From Alphaproteobacteria bacterium (GTDB lineage: Bacteria > Pseudomonadota > Alphaproteobacteria > Micropepsales > Micropepsaceae), in the NCBI GenBank assembly GCA_003139615.1, contig PLJH01000109.1, forward strand, positions 1 through 57,715: 57,715 nt of DNA, given 5' to 3'. A model generated the notes under the pieces. The model did not search any database, was not told where the DNA came from, and saw nothing but the letters and a program-made list of their open reading frames with translations. The position numbers were made by a program, and so were the translations under genes. Positions 44,859 to 53,904 of the stretch are shown here, piece after piece; within the stretch, counting starts at the first letter, position 1, and the number at the start of each line of letters is the position of its first letter.

Positions 44859-46817
44859 TCAGGCAGCCTTTTCCATTTCGAACCGCACGACCGTCGCGCC
44901 GTCGGTGACCTGGTCGCCGGGCGCAACGTCAACCGACGCCACTTTGGCGTCGGCCGGTGCGGATAGCGTGTGCTCCATTTTCATTGCTTCGAGAACCGCG
45001 AGCGGCTGCCCTTGCTTCACAGCGTCGCCCGGCTTCACCAGCACCTGCACGATCTTGCCCGGCATGGGAGTCGACACGCGATCCGTCGCTGCGCCGACTG
45101 CATCTGCGGCAGCAAACGGGTCATAGAGCGAGAGCATCCAGGTCTCGCCCCCCTCCATTACCGCGATCGCGCCCGACGACAGCCGCGCGGCGCTCGCTGC
45201 GTGCGCGCGCGTATCGAATTCGCGGCCATCTATGCTCACGCTCACTCCGCCGCCGCGACGATGGGCGATTTTCGCTGCCACCTTCTTTTCGACCACGAGG
45301 AATTCGATTGTTTCAGTGGAAGCTCCCGCAAGGCGGAATCCGTCATGCGCATCCCAGGGATCGCCGCCACGGTGCAACGCGGCACGCTCCTCTACGATAA
45401 ACGACGCGGCGCGGGCCAGAATGTGCGGCGGCGGTCCGGTCCGTATCGGCATCAGCTGCGCGCTGTGGCGCTCGATAAATCCCGTGTCGATCTCGCCTGC
45501 GACGAAATCCGGCTCGCGCAGGGCACGCACGAGAAAACCTGCGTTGGTGTGTACGCCGGCGACTTCCGTGTTCGCCAACGCAGCGGCAAGCTTCGCTGCC
45601 GCGCCTTCGCGCGCCTCGCCCCAGGCGATCACCTTTGCGATCATCGGGTCATAAAAAATCGTCACCTCGTCGCCTTCGCGCACGCCGGCATCCACGCGAA
45701 TGCCATTGCGCTGCTCCGGCAGCCGTAAAATCTCGAGCTTGCCGACCGAAGGCAGGAATCCCTTGTCGGGGTCTTCGGCATAAAGCCGCGCCTCGATGGC
45801 GTGACCGCGCGCGCGAATGTCCTCCTGCCGTTTCGGCAGCGCCTCGCCCGCCGCGACGCGCAGTTGCCATTCGACCAGATCGAGTCCCGTGATCGCTTCG
45901 GTCACCGGATGCTCCACCTGCAGCCGCGTGTTCATTTCCATGAACCAGAAGCGGTCGTCTCGCAGGCCCTCTGATGCATCGGCGATGAATTCCACCGTGC
46001 CCGCGCCGACATAGCCGACGGCCTTTGCGGCTTTCACCGCCGCCTCGCCCATCTTTGCCCGCATGGCGGCGGTCATACCGGGCGCGGGCGCTTCTTCGAC
46101 TACCTTCTGATGGCGGCGCTGCAGCGAGCAGTCGCGTTCGAACAGATGAACCGCGTTACCTTTCGTGTCGCCGAACACCTGCATCTCGATGTGGCGCGGC
46201 CGCGAGACATATTTCTCGATCAGCACGCGGTCGTCGCCGAAGGCCGATTTGGCTTCGCGCTTGGCGCCGTCCAGCGCCGCAGCAAATTCGCCGGCCGCAT
46301 CGACCTTCCGCATGCCCTTGCCGCCACCGCCGGCGACCGCCTTGATCAGCACGGGAAAACCGATTTTCGTAGCCTCTGCGGCCAGCAAAGCTGGCGACTG
46401 ATCTTCGCCCAGATATCCCGGCACCACCGGCACGCCCGCCTTCGCCATCAATGCCTTGGCGCGGTCCTTCAAGCCCATCGCGCGAATGGCTTTGGGGGGC
46501 GGTCCCACAAACACGATCTTGGCGGCCGCGCAGGCTTCGGCGAACGCGGCGTTTTCCGAAAGGAAGCCGTAACCCGGATGGATCGCTTCGGCGCCGCTTT
46601 CTTTCGCGGCGGCCAGGATCGCATCGACATTCAAATAGCTTTCGCGCGGCGCGGCAGGACCGATACGATGGGCTTCATCCGCTGCAGCGACATGCGCGGC
46701 GGTCGCATCCGCGTCCGAATAAACTGCGATGGTGCGCAGACCCATGCACTTCGCCGTCCACATGACGCGGACGGCGATCTCGCCCCGATTGGCGATGAGC
46801 AGGGAACGGAACATCAT
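44859..46817 (-). CDS. methylcrotonyl-CoA carboxylase biotin-containing (alpha) subunit
   Basis: Carboxylates 3-methylcrotonyl-CoA in leucine breakdown together with the beta subunit at 47487. 652 residues: biotin carboxylase (about 1-450; VFVGPPPKAIRAMGLKDRAK, GGGGKGMRKV, RDCSLQRRHQKVVEEAP, MNTRLQVEHPVTEAITGLDL), a BT-like middle, and BCCP at the end with biotin-Lys613 in EAMKMEH. Propionyl-, acyl- and methylcrotonyl-CoA carboxylase alpha chains are alike; the MCC call rests on the neighbouring beta chain and isovaleryl-CoA dehydrogenase. Start ATG 46817, a second ATG one codon on. Confidence 0.9.
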   Translation of the reverse strand: MMFRSLLIANRGEIAVRVMWTAKCMGLRTIAVYSDADATAAHVAAADEAHRIGPAAPRESYLNVDAILAAAKESGAEAIHPGYGFLSENAAFAEACAAAKIVFVGPPPKAIRAMGLKDRAKALMAKAGVPVVPGYLGEDQSPALLAAEATKIGFPVLIKAVAGGGGKGMRKVDAAGEFAAALDGAKREAKSAFGDDRVLIEKYVSRPRHIEMQVFGDTKGNAVHLFERDCSLQRRHQKVVEEAPAPGMTAAMRAKMGEAAVKAAKAVGYVGAGTVEFIADASEGLRDDRFWFMEMNTRLQVEHPVTEAITGLDLVEWQLRVAAGEALPKRQEDIRARGHAIEARLYAEDPDKGFLPSVGKLEILRLPEQRNGIRVDAGVREGDEVTIFYDPMIAKVIAWGEAREGAAAKLAAALANTEVAGVHTNAGFLVRALREPDFVAGEIDTGFIERHSAQLMPIRTGPPPHILARAASFIVEERAALHRGGDPWDAHDGFRLAGASTETIEFLVVEKKVAAKIAHRRGGGVSVSIDGREFDTRAHAASAARLSSGAIAVMEGGETWMLSLYDPFAAADAVGAATDRVSTPMPGKIVQVLVKPGDAVKQGQPLAVLEAMKMEHTLSAPADAKVASVDVAPGDQVTDGATVVRFEMEKAA

Positions 46818-46824
46818 GGCGCGC

Positions 46825-46974
46825 TCACATCCCCAGCAATGTTTTCCAACCGAACAGCAACACGCCGATGATCCCGCCCAAGATGAAAATCGCGATCAGG
46901 CAGCCTGCGCAGCCGAAGCCGCGCACGAAAGGCGGAGGATTGAAATAGATACGGGTCTCGGGAAGCTGATCCAT
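46825..46974 (-). CDS. small membrane protein, 49 residues
   Basis: An ATG-started frame of 49 codons too short for normal gene calling: MDQLPETRIYFNPPPFVRGF, then a GCAGC double-Cys turn and a helix LIAIFILGGIIGVLLFGWK. It looks like a real one-pass membrane protein, ending eight bases before the carboxylase alpha start on the same strand. It may be translationally coupled to that gene. Role unknown; the Cys pair could bind metal or form a disulfide. Confidence 0.6.
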   Translation of the reverse strand: MDQLPETRIYFNPPPFVRGFGCAGCLIAIFILGGIIGVLLFGWKTLLGM

Positions 46975-47060
46975 GGGCGCAAACGTGTGTTATCGCGCCC
47001 ATGCTTAGGCGGTTTTTGCACGCCGACCAAGTCTCAGAAAAAGCGAGGCCCTTATGCCGC

Positions 47061-47420
47061 CTAATGGCCTCCGCCACCGCCCGGAAGAACGCGCTTCTTG
47101 ATGAAGAAGAAAATCGCGATGACGACCAGATAACCCAGGAAGAGCGCGATGGCGTCGCGCCAATAGGGCAGTTCGAGCATACCCGGCGGCAGGTGAAAGG
47201 GCTGGCGATTGTCCAGGACCGGCAGCATCACTTCAGCGATCAGATGAACAACGGTCGCACCCAGCGCCACTGGAAGCAGTCTCCTCCAGCTGGGGAGCAG
47301 ATATGCCGCGACCAGCGCGATGATGATGCCCAGAATAGCATTGACCTGAGCGAAACCGTCCCGGAAGCCGGTTCGCAGGAAGTCTATGATTTCATTCAGA
47401 TAAAATTGAAAATCGTGCAT
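47061..47420 (-). CDS. hypothetical membrane protein, about 119 residues
   Basis: Protein with three hydrophobic segments (VNAILGIIIALVAAYLLPSW, LLPVALGATVVHLIAEVMLP, and DAIALFLGYLVVIAIFFFIK) and a Gly/His-rich tail. Not recognised. It lies between the carboxylase beta and alpha genes on the same strand, with the 49-residue gene next to it, so the two small proteins are embedded in the carboxylase operon. An inverted repeat lies 17 bases upstream of its start. Confidence 0.6.
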   Translation of the reverse strand: MHDFQFYLNEIIDFLRTGFRDGFAQVNAILGIIIALVAAYLLPSWRRLLPVALGATVVHLIAEVMLPVLDNRQPFHLPPGMLELPYWRDAIALFLGYLVVIAIFFFIKKRVLPGGGGGH

Positions 47421-47437
47421 GACATCCCCCTTGAAGC

Positions 47438-47466
47438 GTTAAGCGTCCTGGTTAACAACGCTTAAC
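47438..47466. promoter_or_regulatory. inverted repeat upstream of the 119-residue membrane gene
   Basis: Perfect 8-base arms GTTAAGCG (47438-47445) and CGCTTAAC (47459-47466) with a 13-base middle that contains a third palindrome GTTAAC (47451-47456). It lies between the carboxylase beta stop (47487) and the start of the membrane gene (47420). Probably an operator or an internal promoter element. TTAA pairs are also spaced seven to nine bases, as in CtrA sites, but not exactly. Confidence 0.5.
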
Positions 47467-47486
47467 TTAGATTGCGTTTCCCTGGC

Positions 47487-49094
47487 TCACATCCGGAAGA
47501 CGCCGAACCGGGTCTCACCTATCTCGGCATTGAGACAGGCCGACAGTGCGAGCGCCACCACCCGGCGGGTGTCGGCCGGCGCAATGATGCCGTCGTCCCA
47601 CAGGCGCGCGGTCGCAAAATAGGGATTGCCCTCTTCCTCATAGCGCGCGCGGATCGGCGCCTTGAACGCATCTTCCTCGTCCTTGCTCCAGCTTTCGCCG
47701 CGCGCCTCCATGCCGTCCCGCTTTACCGTGGCAAGCACGCTGGCCGCCTGTTCCCCGCCCATCACCGAGATGCGGGAGTTCGGCCAGGAGAACAGGAATC
47801 GCGGGCTATAGGCACGGCCGCACATGCCGTAATTTCCGGCGCCGTAAGAGCCGCCGATAATCACGGTGATCTTGGGCACGTTGGCGCAGGCGACAGCCGT
47901 CACCATCTTGGCGCCGTCCTTCGCGATTCCGCCCGACTCATATTTGCGCCCGACCATGAAGCCCGAAATATTCTGCAGGAACAGGAGCGGCACGCGGCGC
48001 TGGCAGCACAGTTCGATAAAATGCGCGGCCTTCAGCGCAGACTCCGAGAACAGAATGCCGTTGTTGGCGACGATGCCGATCGGCATGCCCTCGATATGCG
48101 CAAAGCCGGTGACGATGGTCGTGCCGTAGAGCTTCTTGAACTCGTCGAACTCCGATCCGTCGACAAGACGCGCAATCACTTCGCGCACATCATATTGCAC
48201 TGTCAGCGACGGCGGCACGATGCCGTCGAGTTCGGACGGATCGAACGCAGGCGGACGCGGCGTCGCGAGTGGAATATTGGGCGTCTTCTTCACATTCAGG
48301 CCTGCAACGATGCGTCGCGCGACCGCCAGCGCATGCGCGTCGTCATTCGCGAGATAGTCGGCAACGCCTGAAGTGCGCGCATGCACGTCCGCGCCGCCGA
48401 GATCTTCCGCCGTCACCACTTCGCCGGTTGCAGCTTTCACCAGCGGCGGACCACCGAGAAAGATCGTGCCCTGCCCTTTGACGATAATGGTCTCGTCCGA
48501 CATGGCCGGCACGTAGGCACCGCCCGCGGTACACGACCCCATCACCGACGCGATTTGCGGAATGCCCTGTGCCGACATGTTCGCCTGGTTGAAGAAGATG
48601 CGGCCGAAATGTTCCTTGTCGGGGAAAATCTCCGCCTGATTCGGCAGATTGGCTCCCCCGGAGTCCACGAGATAGATGCAGGGCAGCCGGTTTTCGCGTG
48701 CAATCTCCTGCGCCCGCAGATGCTTTTTGACGGTCATCGGATAATAGGTGCCACCCTTGATCGTCGCGTCGTTGCACACGATCGCACATTCGCGGCCGGA
48801 GACGCGGCCGATGCCGGTAATGATGCCGGCGCCATGAATGTCGCCCTCATACATGCCGAACGCGGCCAAAGGCGAAAGCTCGAGAAACGGCGAACCCGGA
48901 TCGATCAGCCGCTCGACCCTCTCGCGAGGCAGGAGCTTTCCCCGCTCGGTATGTCGCTTGCGCGAGCGTTCGTCGCCACCAGGCTCGGCGATGCTCAAAC
49001 GCCTCTTGAGTTTTTCCACGAGCGCGGACATCGCAACCGCATTCGATTTGAACGCGGCATCGCGTGGATTGATCAGAGATTTGAGAGCGGTCAT
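47487..49094 (-). CDS. methylcrotonyl-CoA carboxylase carboxyltransferase (beta) subunit
   Basis: Carboxyltransferase partner of the biotin subunit in leucine degradation. 535 residues: crotonase-like CT fold with [96 protein letters not shown] and a long C-terminus. The set of motifs is that of acyl-CoA carboxylase beta chains; MCC is preferred over PCC from the leucine context. Its start overlaps the thiolase stop by four bases. Confidence 0.93.
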   Translation of the reverse strand: MTALKSLINPRDAAFKSNAVAMSALVEKLKRRLSIAEPGGDERSRKRHTERGKLLPRERVERLIDPGSPFLELSPLAAFGMYEGDIHGAGIITGIGRVSGRECAIVCNDATIKGGTYYPMTVKKHLRAQEIARENRLPCIYLVDSGGANLPNQAEIFPDKEHFGRIFFNQANMSAQGIPQIASVMGSCTAGGAYVPAMSDETIIVKGQGTIFLGGPPLVKAATGEVVTAEDLGGADVHARTSGVADYLANDDAHALAVARRIVAGLNVKKTPNIPLATPRPPAFDPSELDGIVPPSLTVQYDVREVIARLVDGSEFDEFKKLYGTTIVTGFAHIEGMPIGIVANNGILFSESALKAAHFIELCCQRRVPLLFLQNISGFMVGRKYESGGIAKDGAKMVTAVACANVPKITVIIGGSYGAGNYGMCGRAYSPRFLFSWPNSRISVMGGEQAASVLATVKRDGMEARGESWSKDEEDAFKAPIRARYEEEGNPYFATARLWDDGIIAPADTRRVVALALSACLNAEIGETRFGVFRM

Positions 49095-50272
49095 AGACGC
49101 TCGACTGCCACGGCGGTTGCCTCGCCACCGCCGATACAGAGTGAGGCGATGCCACGCTTGAGGCCGCGCTTCTCGAGCGCCGCGAGCAAGGTCACGATGA
49201 TGCGCGCGCCGCTGGCGCCGATGGGATGGCCTAGCGCGCAGGCCCCGCCGTTCACATTCACTTTCTCGTGCGGCAGTCCGAGATCGCGCATCGCGATCAT
49301 CGCCACGCAGGCGAACGCCTCGTTGATTTCAAACAGGTCCACATCGCCAACGCGCCAATCGGCCGCCTTCAGCACCTTCTGAATTGCACCGACCGGCGCG
49401 GTGGTGAACCAACGCGGCTCGCCGGCGTAGCTCGCCTGCGCCACGATGCGCGCAATGGGTTTCAACCCGCGCGCGGCCGCGATGTCACTGCGCGCCAGCA
49501 CCAAGGCCGCGGCGCCATCGGAAATCGACGAGGAATTGGCGGCTGTGACTGTCCCGTCTTTCGCGAAGGCGGGCTTCAAGGTTGGTATCTTGGCGGGGTC
49601 CGCTTTACGCGGCTGCTCGTCTAGCGCCACTTCAGTCTCGCCGCCCTTGCCCGGCACTTTCACCGACACGATCTCACCCGCGAACTCGCCGGATGTCTGC
49701 GCACGCTTGGCCCGCATCAGCGATTCGGTCGCGTAGGCATCCTGTTCGGCACGGGTGAACTGATAGTGCCGCGCGGCATCCTCGGCATAGGTTCCCATCA
49801 GCCGATGCTCATAGGCATCCTCAAGACCGTCGAGGAACATGTGGTCCTTGATTTCGCCGTGGCCTAGGCGATAGCCGCCGCGAGCCTTCGGCAGCAGGTA
49901 GGGCGCATTCGTCATCGACTCCATACCGCCGGCAACGACGATCTCGGCGCGTCCGAGCACGACCTGGTCGGCCCCGATCATCACCGCCTTCATGCCCGAG
50001 CCGCAGACCTTGCTGATTGTCGTACAGGGCACGTCGTCCGGCAGGCCGGCGAAGCGTGACGCCTGGCGCGCGGGCGCCTGGCCCAGTCCGGCCGGCAACA
50101 CACAGCCCATCAGGGCCTCGCCGATATCGGCCGGCCGGAGCCCGGCCCACGTAACCGCGGCCGAGATCGCCGCAGCGCCCAACTCGGGCGCGGTGCGACC
50201 GGCAAGGTCGCCCTGGAACCCGCCCATTGGGGTCCGCGCACCTGCCAGAATCACTGTTTCCGCCGCCGCCAT
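49091..50272 (-). CDS. acetyl-CoA C-acetyltransferase (thiolase)
   Basis: Thiolase of 393 residues acting on acetoacetyl-CoA: condensation or cleavage depending on supply. Active-site nucleophile Cys90 ([15 protein letters not shown]), base His349 ([11 protein letters not shown]) and Cys379 ([16 protein letters not shown]). Fits the AtoB/PhbA group. As the first gene of the carboxylase operon it could finish leucine breakdown (via acetoacetyl-CoA) or, in a PHB-making cell with phasin, supply PHB synthesis. The ATG at 50272 is chosen; the longer open frame is shadow. Confidence 0.92.
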   Translation of the reverse strand: MAAAETVILAGARTPMGGFQGDLAGRTAPELGAAAISAAVTWAGLRPADIGEALMGCVLPAGLGQAPARQASRFAGLPDDVPCTTISKVCGSGMKAVMIGADQVVLGRAEIVVAGGMESMTNAPYLLPKARGGYRLGHGEIKDHMFLDGLEDAYEHRLMGTYAEDAARHYQFTRAEQDAYATESLMRAKRAQTSGEFAGEIVSVKVPGKGGETEVALDEQPRKADPAKIPTLKPAFAKDGTVTAANSSSISDGAAALVLARSDIAAARGLKPIARIVAQASYAGEPRWFTTAPVGAIQKVLKAADWRVGDVDLFEINEAFACVAMIAMRDLGLPHEKVNVNGGACALGHPIGASGARIIVTLLAALEKRGLKRGIASLCIGGGEATAVAVERL

Positions 50273-50402
50273 CTCTGTCTCCTGCCGATCTTTTGGAAGT
50301 TGGTAAATGCAGCCTGTGCCGCGGCGGGACAAGGGGTGACCGCCGCGCATGCCTGAGTTATCATCAATCCGAATATCCGGCCATGGCCGGAGGGGATCGA
50401 CG

Positions 50403-51206
50403 ATGGGTAAGGTGATCATATCGGCCGCGCTGGGCATCGCGGCTGCGGCGGCTGTGATGGCTGCGCCCTATGCGGGCGTGCACATCACGTCGACTCAGAT
50501 GATGATGATGGCGGCGGCACTTTCGGTCGGCGCGGCGGTCGCTGTTCTGACGCGAACGGTGGCCGACAAGGCGATCGGCAAATCCAGAAAAGATCTTCTG
50601 CTCTCCTCGCAGCTCAAGGAAGCCGGCCAGCTCATCGCACGCTTTCCGCATGGCGGCGATATGCTTTCCCTCTCGATCAAGCCGGACACGCTGATTGACA
50701 GGCTTGAAGTGGTGGACAATCCCGGCAAGTGCATCACGCGCGACATTATGGTCGCGCTGAAGAATTCCGGTTCGACGAAATTCAATCCGGTCGAGTTGAA
50801 GCGGCTGTTCATGGCGCTGAAGGATCAGCCCGGCTTCATCCATCTCGTGCTGCTCGACAGCCACGGCGAATTCGTGGGCTACATTCCGGGCTTTTATGCC
50901 AAACGGGAATTCACCGGCCCGAACGCCGAAGTGCAGATCGCCAAATATGTCGACGACGTGTTCGCCGACGACAACAACAGCGTCAATCTCCGTCAGATCG
51001 AAGGTGCGGGGAAATCCGACATCATCAGCGACGAAGCAAAAATTTCCGAAGCGATCGTGAAGATGGCCGGCGGATTCCGCCGCCTCATTGTGCTGCGCCG
51101 CGGCTATCACCGCCGCCCCATCGGCCTCGTCAATTTCAGCGACCTGATGAGCGAGACGTTGAGCGAACAAACCAAACCGTCTCTGCGTTCCATGCTTGGG
51201 CGATAG
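50403..51206 (+). CDS. hypothetical membrane protein with CBS-like domain
   Basis: A 267-residue protein with two N-terminal helices (IISAALGIAAAAAVMAAPYA and MMMMAAALSVGAAVAVLT) followed by a cytoplasmic domain. In it, FIHLVLLDSHGEFVGYIPGF and a second unit FRRLIVLRRGYHRRPIGLVN plus FSDLM have the look of a CBS-pair (a helix, then rxxxVxdxxGxxxGxvxxxDlm), though diverged. RBS GGAGGGGATC precedes the ATG. Divergent from thiolase and convergent with vapC. Function unknown. Confidence 0.55.
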   Translation: MGKVIISAALGIAAAAAVMAAPYAGVHITSTQMMMMAAALSVGAAVAVLTRTVADKAIGKSRKDLLLSSQLKEAGQLIARFPHGGDMLSLSIKPDTLIDRLEVVDNPGKCITRDIMVALKNSGSTKFNPVELKRLFMALKDQPGFIHLVLLDSHGEFVGYIPGFYAKREFTGPNAEVQIAKYVDDVFADDNNSVNLRQIEGAGKSDIISDEAKISEAIVKMAGGFRRLIVLRRGYHRRPIGLVNFSDLMSETLSEQTKPSLRSMLGR

Positions 51207-51212
51207 CTCCGA

Positions 51213-51596
51213 TCATCTTATCAGTTGAATTTTCACGCCCAGATTTGTTTGCTGCCAGGTCCGGTCGGCCGTCACCGCCGGAAGGCCATCGCGTAATGCA
51301 AGCGCGAGACATGCCCTGTCGCCCAGAGAAAGACCTTGCGGACGCGTTGGCGCCGCGAAACTCGCAGTAGTATCGGCAAGCTCGCGGTCGAAATCGACGA
51401 TCTCCAGGGCGACAATTGCAAGCACCGCGCGAACATCGTCGATCGCTCCGCCGCGTGACAGCAGGTGCGCTTCCACTTCTGCGATGTTGACTGTTGAGAT
51501 GCGCGCATCGCCGATGAATGGAGCGACACGGTCGGCGCCTGTCTCTCCATTCAAATAGGCGAGCACCGCCGATGCGTCGAGAACGGCCCTAGCCAC
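51213..51596 (-). CDS. vapC: VapC-type PIN-domain toxin
   Basis: PIN-domain ribonuclease toxin, 127 residues. Acidic residues typical of the active site are Asp7 (VLDASAVLAYL), Glu40 (NIAEVEAHLL), Asp93 (SLGDRACLALAL) and Asp111 (AVTADRTW). VapC cleaves RNA when not bound to antitoxin. It starts inside the end of the upstream antitoxin gene (eight-base overlap), as in normal TA operons. Confidence 0.92.
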   Translation of the reverse strand: MARAVLDASAVLAYLNGETGADRVAPFIGDARISTVNIAEVEAHLLSRGGAIDDVRAVLAIVALEIVDFDRELADTTASFAAPTRPQGLSLGDRACLALALRDGLPAVTADRTWQQTNLGVKIQLIR

Positions 51597-52068
51597 GGCC
51601 TGCCTCGCGACGGCGTTGTTCGATCAGTTCGTCGACGAGGCTCACGCCCTCGGGGATCAATTTGCGGACCATGGCTTGCGCCTGTTGCATGGCAGTCCGC
51701 GGAGAGAGCAACTGAACCTCGCCCTCAGTCGCATGAACGAACACCGTGTCGCCCTCACGAAGTCCCGCCGATCGCATAGTCTCCTCGGAAAGGGCAAATT
51801 GCCCTCCCGCACCGATGCTGATTTTTAATGGCGAACCAGATTGTTGCGTCGCCGAAGTAACACCGAGCCTCGGTTTCGCTTGCCGTGTTCGGGTTCCACT
51901 GGTTCTTTCTGCATCAACGAGCACGTTCCGAACGTGCTGATAACGGATCCCCAAAAAATCCGCGATCTGGCTTCGGGAATAACCTGCCTTACCCAAAGTC
52001 CGAATCTTCTCAGATGTCGTCGAAAGGTCGGCGACAAGCTGCTCCATTTCAGGCTGCGCTATAGGCAT
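51589..52068 (-). CDS. AbrB/MazE-type antitoxin with N-terminal HTH
   Basis: Predicted antitoxin of 159 residues with two DNA-binding parts. The N-terminal helix-turn-helix (about 22-52, KIRTLGKAGYSRSQIADFLG, then IRYQHVRNVL) is like a Trp/Sigma70-type HTH. The C-terminal AbrB/SpoVT fold (about 82-130, LKISIGAGGQFALSEETMRS, LREGDTVFVHATEGEVQLL) is a VapB-type swapped hairpin. The VapC binding tail is at the end. The combination of HTH with AbrB is larger than common VapB (about 80 residues). Start: ATG at 52068; the longer frame to 52113 is possible. Confidence 0.82.
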   Translation of the reverse strand: MPIAQPEMEQLVADLSTTSEKIRTLGKAGYSRSQIADFLGIRYQHVRNVLVDAERTSGTRTRQAKPRLGVTSATQQSGSPLKISIGAGGQFALSEETMRSAGLREGDTVFVHATEGEVQLLSPRTAMQQAQAMVRKLIPEGVSLVDELIEQRRREAGRG

Positions 52069-52151
52069 GGGTCTCACCCCCTTATTACTTATAGGAGATT
52101 TGTAAGACATCACTCACACCCTGTCAATAGAAATTGGTTGGTTGTAACAAC

Positions 52152-53324
52152 CTATGAAGTTTCCTCAAAAAGCTCCCGGCCGATCAGCCAGCGGCGGATT
52201 TCGGCTGTACCTGCTCCGATGTCGTAGAGCTTGGCATCGCGCAGCAGGCGGCCGGTGGGAAAATCGTTGATATATCCGTTGCCGCCCAGACACTGGATTG
52301 CTTCGAGCGCCATCCACACACCTTTTTCCGCGGCATAGAGAATCGCACCCGCCGCATCCTTGCGCGTGGTCTGGCCGCGATCACAGGAGCGCGCGACCGC
52401 ATAGACATAAGCACGCGCGGCCGAGAGCGTCACATACATGTCCGCGATCTTGCCCTGCATGAGCTGGAACGAGCCAATCGGCGCGCCGAATTGTTTGCGG
52501 TCGTGCACATAGGGCACCACGACGTCCATGCAGGCCTGCATGATGCCGATGGAACCGGCGGCGAGGACAGTGCGCTCGTAATCGAGCCCGCTCATCAGGA
52601 TGCGTACACCCTCGCCTTCGCGTCCGAGGACATTTTCTTCGGGCACATGGCAATTGTCGAAGATCAGCTCGGACGTGTCCGAGCCGCGCATGCCAAGCTT
52701 GTCGAGCTTTTGCGCGGTCGAGAATCCCTTGAAGCTTTTCTCGATAAGGAACGCGGTGATGCCGCGGGGGCCCGCCTTCGTATCCGTCTTCGCATAAACG
52801 ACAAGCGTATCGGCCTGCGGACCGTTGGTGATCCACATCTTCGTGCCGTTGAGCACATAATGCGATCCGTGCTTCTCGGCACGCAGCCGCATCGAGACGA
52901 CGTCGGAGCCCGAACCGGATTCGCTCATTGCAAGCGCACCGACGTGTTCGCCGGAAATCAGCTTGGGCAGATAACGAAGTTTCTGTTCGGTCGTGCCGTT
53001 ACGGCGGATCTGGTTCACGCAAAGATTTGAGTGCGCGCCGTAGGATAGTCCGATTGCCGCCGAACCTCGGCTGATCTCTTCCATCGCGACGCAATGATCG
53101 AGATAGCCCAAGCCCGTACCGCCGAATTCCTCTTCGACCGTGATGCCGAGCAATCCGAGTTCGCCCATCTGCGGCCAGAGATGTCGCGGAAACACATTCG
53201 TCTTGTCGATCTCGTCGGCGAGCGGCGCGATCCTGTCGCCGACGAAGCTGCGCACGCTGTCGCGCAACATGTCGGCCGTATCGCCGAGATCGAAATCGAG
53301 AGTGGGATAGGCGTTCGGGATCAT
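52152..53324 (-). CDS. isovaleryl-CoA dehydrogenase
   Basis: FAD enzyme of leucine breakdown, oxidising isovaleryl-CoA to 3-methylcrotonyl-CoA. 390 residues: [54 protein letters not shown], and catalytic base Glu250 in [11 protein letters not shown], the IVD position, unlike the C-terminal Glu of most acyl-CoA dehydrogenases. [20 protein letters not shown] and [16 protein letters not shown] are the family end. It probably feeds the MCC genes. A GGTTG-TAA-CAACC palindrome at 52140-52152 borders its stop. Confidence 0.94.
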   Translation of the reverse strand: MIPNAYPTLDFDLGDTADMLRDSVRSFVGDRIAPLADEIDKTNVFPRHLWPQMGELGLLGITVEEEFGGTGLGYLDHCVAMEEISRGSAAIGLSYGAHSNLCVNQIRRNGTTEQKLRYLPKLISGEHVGALAMSESGSGSDVVSMRLRAEKHGSHYVLNGTKMWITNGPQADTLVVYAKTDTKAGPRGITAFLIEKSFKGFSTAQKLDKLGMRGSDTSELIFDNCHVPEENVLGREGEGVRILMSGLDYERTVLAAGSIGIMQACMDVVVPYVHDRKQFGAPIGSFQLMQGKIADMYVTLSAARAYVYAVARSCDRGQTTRKDAAGAILYAAEKGVWMALEAIQCLGGNGYINDFPTGRLLRDAKLYDIGAGTAEIRRWLIGRELFEETS

Positions 53325-53423
53325 CCGGGTCTGAGGGGCAATGTGGCGTGGGTCTTATAGCGCGGAGCTTGGCTGGCTTGCCAAGGAGATCAGCGGCGGG
53401 GACCGTTGAACAATTCTCGCCCA

Positions 53424-53662
53424 TCACAGGCGTTTCTTCGCAAAAGCTCGCCCGGACCCGCTCTTGAGGTATTTCTCAAACGCCACGGCCTTGTCGGGGC
53501 TGGAGAAAGCAACATAGGTCTTGAGCGCCCATGGGCGATATTTCGATGTTTGCCGACTGAACCATCGTTGTGCGTTGCCGACCTTTCTCGAAGGTCGTCC
53601 GTCAGGCCGACATAAAATCGTTCTGGTTCAGCAATCGAGGTGAGTATGTAGACGTATTTCAT
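53424..53662 (-). pseudogene. frameshifted GIY-YIG endonuclease-like protein
   Basis: The first half reads MKYVYILTSIAEPERFYVGL, then TDDLRERSATHNDGS, the usual GIY-YIG start (YVYIL..YVGLT.DL..R...HN). In the same frame the rest is unlike the family, but one base away the sequence continues with SKYRPWALKTYVAFSSPDKA, VAFEKYLKSGSGRAFAKKRL and a stop at 53424-53426, exactly the second half of the family. So a one-base insertion or deletion near 53570 breaks the gene. Similar small GIY-YIG proteins are common in alphaproteobacteria. Confidence 0.8.
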
Positions 53663-53711
53663 GGCTTTTCGGTCCGCTGGCGGGCTTGCCGCGCCGAAGC
53701 TGCGGAAACTG

Positions 53712-53771
53712 GCCCGCCTTCGCCCTGCGGGCTTTGGCGTGGCAACCTACGCTGCTCCGCAGCGAAGGTTG
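53712..53771. repeat. double palindromic repeat next to tRNA-Leu
   Basis: Two hairpins side by side: GCCCGC/GCGGGC (53712-53732) and AACCTACGCTGC/GCAGCGAAGGTT with a TCC loop and one mismatch (53744-53770). The latter abuts the 3' end of the tRNA gene. The sequence (CCTTCGCCCTGCGGGCTTTG, GGCGTGGCAACCTACGC) looks like an interspersed palindromic repeat and lies between the broken GIY-YIG gene and the tRNA. Confidence 0.55.
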
Positions 53772-53853
53772 GTGCGGTCGAGAAGACTCGAACTTCCACG
53801 GGTTGCCCCACTAGCACCTCAAGCTAGCGCGTCTACCGTTCCGCCACGACCGC
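53770..53853 (-). tRNA. tRNA-Leu (anticodon GAG)
   Basis: Cloverleaf on the minus strand. Acceptor arm GCGGTCG/CGACCGC with an encoded CCA tail; anticodon arm CTAGC-TTGAGGT-GCTAG with GAG; a long type II variable arm GTGGGGCAACCCGT; and a T-arm with GTTCGAGTC. It reads CUC (and by wobble CUU) leucine codons. A palindromic repeat borders its 3' end. Confidence 0.95.
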
Positions 53854-53904
53854 ACGTGAGGGGCCGGGGTGTAGCAAAGGCGGGAATGCTTGGGAAGGGC
53901 AGCT

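Noticed and set aside
52081-52120. Operator for the toxin-antitoxin operon (CTTATA..TTGTAAG)
   Set aside because: The arms CTTATAG and TTGTAAG pair only imperfectly, so it is not listed as a feature.
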